Source: Gentiana macrophylla (taxonomy: Eukaryota > Streptophyta > Magnoliopsida > Gentianales > Gentianaceae). From it: DNA of 64,000 bases. Made by a program: the position numbers and the translations under genes. The stretch covers positions 54,267,947 to 54,331,946 of the forward strand of contig CM047806.1 in the NCBI GenBank assembly GCA_026214975.1. Reading direction: 5' to 3'. Of this stretch, positions 62,167 through 64,000 are shown in pieces. Numbering within the stretch: position 1 is the stretch's first letter; each line of letters begins with the position of its first letter. Under the pieces are notes generated by a model. That model saw nothing but the letters and a program-made list of their open reading frames with translations. It did no database searches and was not told the DNA's origin.

Positions 62167-62967
62167 CTAAGGAAAGTTATACCAAAGGAGAGCAAACCGT
62201 TGCGTCTCCCTACAAAAATCAAAAGAATTGAGCACACCCTTAAAATGAGACAAGACAAACAAGGGGCTCAATCCCCACCACCAAGATTGGTTCAAGAAAT
62301 TCACCGTGCAACACAATGAATTCAATTTCCCTGAATTAGAGCATATGCCAAGTAACAAAGATTCAAACACCAAACAATAAAATTTTGGCTCAACCACAAC
62401 ATCAATATATTCAATGTGATCAACCACCACTACTTTTTCAATAAGGCTCAAAAGAGAAGGAATAAATGATTCACTAGTAGCATTATTTGTACCTTCTTCA
62501 TGACATTCGTGAAGGGTGATTACCTCAAGAGTCGACGGTGGAGCAAATAGAATTTCATCATTTTTAGCACTCATCTCAACCTTCCTCTTCTCAATCAATT
62601 GATCTACCCGGTTCTCCAAATTATTTAATGCCGATTGAAAAGTAGTAGCATTCGTTTTAATATCCATCAACTCCCGACCTTGCTCTTGCAAAGTCCGGCC
62701 TTGCTCTTGCAAAGTCTCATTGATTTTCTCTAAGAGGATGTCGGTTGAGCTCTTTTGTGGAGGAGGAGGTATTTGTGAATGTTGAACATATTGCAAATAC
62801 GCATTGGGGTGTTGAAACTGAGAACTTGGAGGACTCTCCCACTCATTGTTGTATGGTGATGTGTATGGGTTGAACTGATAATATGGTTGGAATCCAAAAC
62901 CCATAGCACCGAAATTAAAGCTTCCAAATGAGAAGGGCGGAGAGCCCTCATGGCCATACGAATCCAT
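62167..62967 (-). CDS. Gag-like coiled-coil protein of the non-autonomous element
   Basis: The ATG at 62967 opens 266 codons, starting MDSYGHEGSPPFSFGSFNFG. The N-terminus is rich in Phe, Tyr, Gly, Pro and Asn. A predicted coiled coil follows (LLEKINETLQEQ, with TLQEQGR repeated, then ALNNLENRVDQLIEKRK). This order resembles only the C-terminal part of Athila Gag after the knuckles (compare NLERQIGQ at about 12450); capsid and CCHC motifs are absent. The last 90 residues are hydrophobic and irregular, so the original stop may have been earlier. It sits between primer site and double hairpin, the gag position. I infer a residual gag; the function is unknown. Confidence 0.5.
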   Translation of the reverse strand: MDSYGHEGSPPFSFGSFNFGAMGFGFQPYYQFNPYTSPYNNEWESPPSSQFQHPNAYLQYVQHSQIPPPPQKSSTDILLEKINETLQEQGRTLQEQGRELMDIKTNATTFQSALNNLENRVDQLIEKRKVEMSAKNDEILFAPPSTLEVITLHECHEEGTNNATSESFIPSLLSLIEKVVVVDHIEYIDVVVEPKFYCLVFESLLLGICSNSGKLNSLCCTVNFLNQSWWWGLSPLFVLSHFKGVLNSFDFCRETQRFALLWYNFP

Positions 62968-63136
62968 ACACTGCGATTCAAGGGAAAAACAAGAACACAA
63001 TCACGATATCTAGTCACCACCACTACCGTAGTAGATGGTGTGACACTTCAATGAAAAACCAACATCAAGAAAAAAACAAAAGAAATAAAACAACCTAAGC
63101 CTAAGTCTTCCAATGACTTAAGAGATATCGATTAAT

Positions 63137-63154
63137 TCCCCGGCAACGGCGCCA
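63137..63154 (-). other. Primer binding site, tRNA-Asp type
   Basis: The reverse complement reads TGGCGCCGTTGCCGGGGA, identical to 10358-10375, and lies seven bases from the LTR end at 63162. Confidence 0.9.
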
Positions 63155-63161
63155 GAAAACT

Positions 63162-64000
63162 TGATAGCCAAAATAGTAACGACCAACCTTAACCGGCAGA
63201 GTACCGGGTCGGAAGCACTATAGTGGAGAGCAAGGTCGTATCCCACGAGCAATCAATCGAATACCAAAGTCGTTTTCGTACTTAGTTTAGGTCAATCAAA
63301 TGTTTGTTCATGGAAATTTATACTAAAACGATATTTAAACGAGAGATAAAGAGAGAAAGAGACATAGCCAAATCACGATCAAATTGAATACTTTTGCCCC
63401 TCTAATCGATTATTTGGGAATGGAGACTACCAACCAACCATCCTAATGCTTATATTGACTCGTTCATGGGTGCAAACTCCTAAGATAGTACTAGACGACA
63501 TGCAACAACCTAGTACCCTTTGCCCGGTTCAACAGTCCGCCTTTAAGGATTTAATTGACCGGAGTAAGATAAAAGCTCTAGAGCCGCTCGATTTACACCG
63601 ACAAACCTCGTTACCCAATCGATCTAAACAACTCAGTCAATTGTAAATAACGATCTTAAAACCCATTTTCCCATACCCCTTCGCAACATACATTTATAAA
63701 AGTGGTGTGTGTTCATGAACTAGGTGATCAAGCTAATTCACGCATTAAGAACAAGTTTTAAGACATGAATTCATCGATATAACAAAAATTAAACACTACC
63801 CACACCAATTAATCAACTAGAGGGTGATTTCTTCAACTTATCACTTGATTTAGCTATGAAGTAATTAGCTACTCATTACAACTACAAAAACAAGAATCAA
63901 ACAAGAAATTAAACCCATGAAATGAGAGGAAACGAAATCAATTACCAAAAAAACGCAGAGAGTTGATGTTCTCCAAGCTTCAACAACACCCATGTCACTT
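63162..64000 (-). repeat. 5' LTR of the right-hand gypsy element, partial
   Basis: On the minus strand the LTR ends GGCTATCA at 63162 next to the primer site. It extends past the window edge, so its start and TSD are unseen. A segment at 63703-63738 is inverted relative to the LTR start fragment at 59987-60032. There is no coding signal. Confidence 0.65.

Larger units (their letters stand above)
60033..63161 (-). mobile_element. Non-autonomous Athila-like element, internal region
   Basis: The internal region lies between a tRNA-Asp primer site at 63137-63154 (reverse strand) and a 3' purine module at 60033-60070. It also holds the inner purine module (61475-61511), a double hairpin (61919-61965) and one gag-like ORF. 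There is no pol. A long T-rich tract (60690-60737) and other short open stretches carry no family motif. The shared modules tie it to the Athila element at 8887 although the sequence is otherwise very different. Confidence 0.7.

Overview
The window is repeat-rich plant nuclear DNA, almost certainly from a dicot. I found no cellular protein gene and no tRNA or rRNA gene. Everything I can identify is a transposable element or its wreckage: Ty3/gypsy elements of the Athila type (tRNA-Asp primer sites, D-35-E integrase, CCHC gag, extra 3' ORF), a decayed Ty1/copia element, a plant L1-type LINE (DUF4283 ORF1, endonuclease, FADD reverse transcriptase, zf-RVT, RNase H), and non-autonomous derivatives. 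The organism is inferred from these families only.

Layout, left to right. A copia LTR end (1-525) is joined to a truncated Athila pol (526-2772) with its 3' region and LTR (4177-4618 and 6175 to about 7050). That LTR is split by a solo LTR, 4619-6174, with CAAAT duplications. Next is a minus-strand copia element whose pieces lie at about 7050-8886, 47995-51973 and 58122-59986. Its reverse transcriptase is split by a 39.1-kb block (8887-47994) flanked by CCATG duplications. Its leader is split by a 6.1-kb LINE (51982-58113) flanked by TTGGCATC duplications. The right edge (59987-64000) is a minus-strand, non-autonomous Athila-like element.

The 39-kb block has its own structure: an Athila element with gag, pol, two small ORFs and a Transposase_32-like 3' ORF (8887 to about 28706). 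That 3' ORF is interrupted by a 5.9-kb LTR element with no coding capacity (19981-25879, CCGGC duplications). Then follows an inverted run of three 4-kb tandem units (30263-42207), each a non-coding internal region plus an LTR lacking the same 3' part. The block ends with a hybrid internal region, a second-family LTR (44971-46457) and a third-family LTR (46460-47994).

The least explained signals are small structures that recur in several element lineages. (1) A stem-loop with an AGGA/GGA loop precedes a polypurine tract, and the module occurs twice per element; the stems covary while loop and tract stay constant. (2) A double hairpin lies just after stop codons downstream of pol, also with covarying stems. 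(3) Palindromes of the type GGACGNNCGTCC are paired at 20-21 bp. (4) One palindrome cluster runs into a TATA box ahead of the 3' ORF, like an internal promoter. All coding regions are broken, although some breaks may be sequence errors at CAG/CTG sites.
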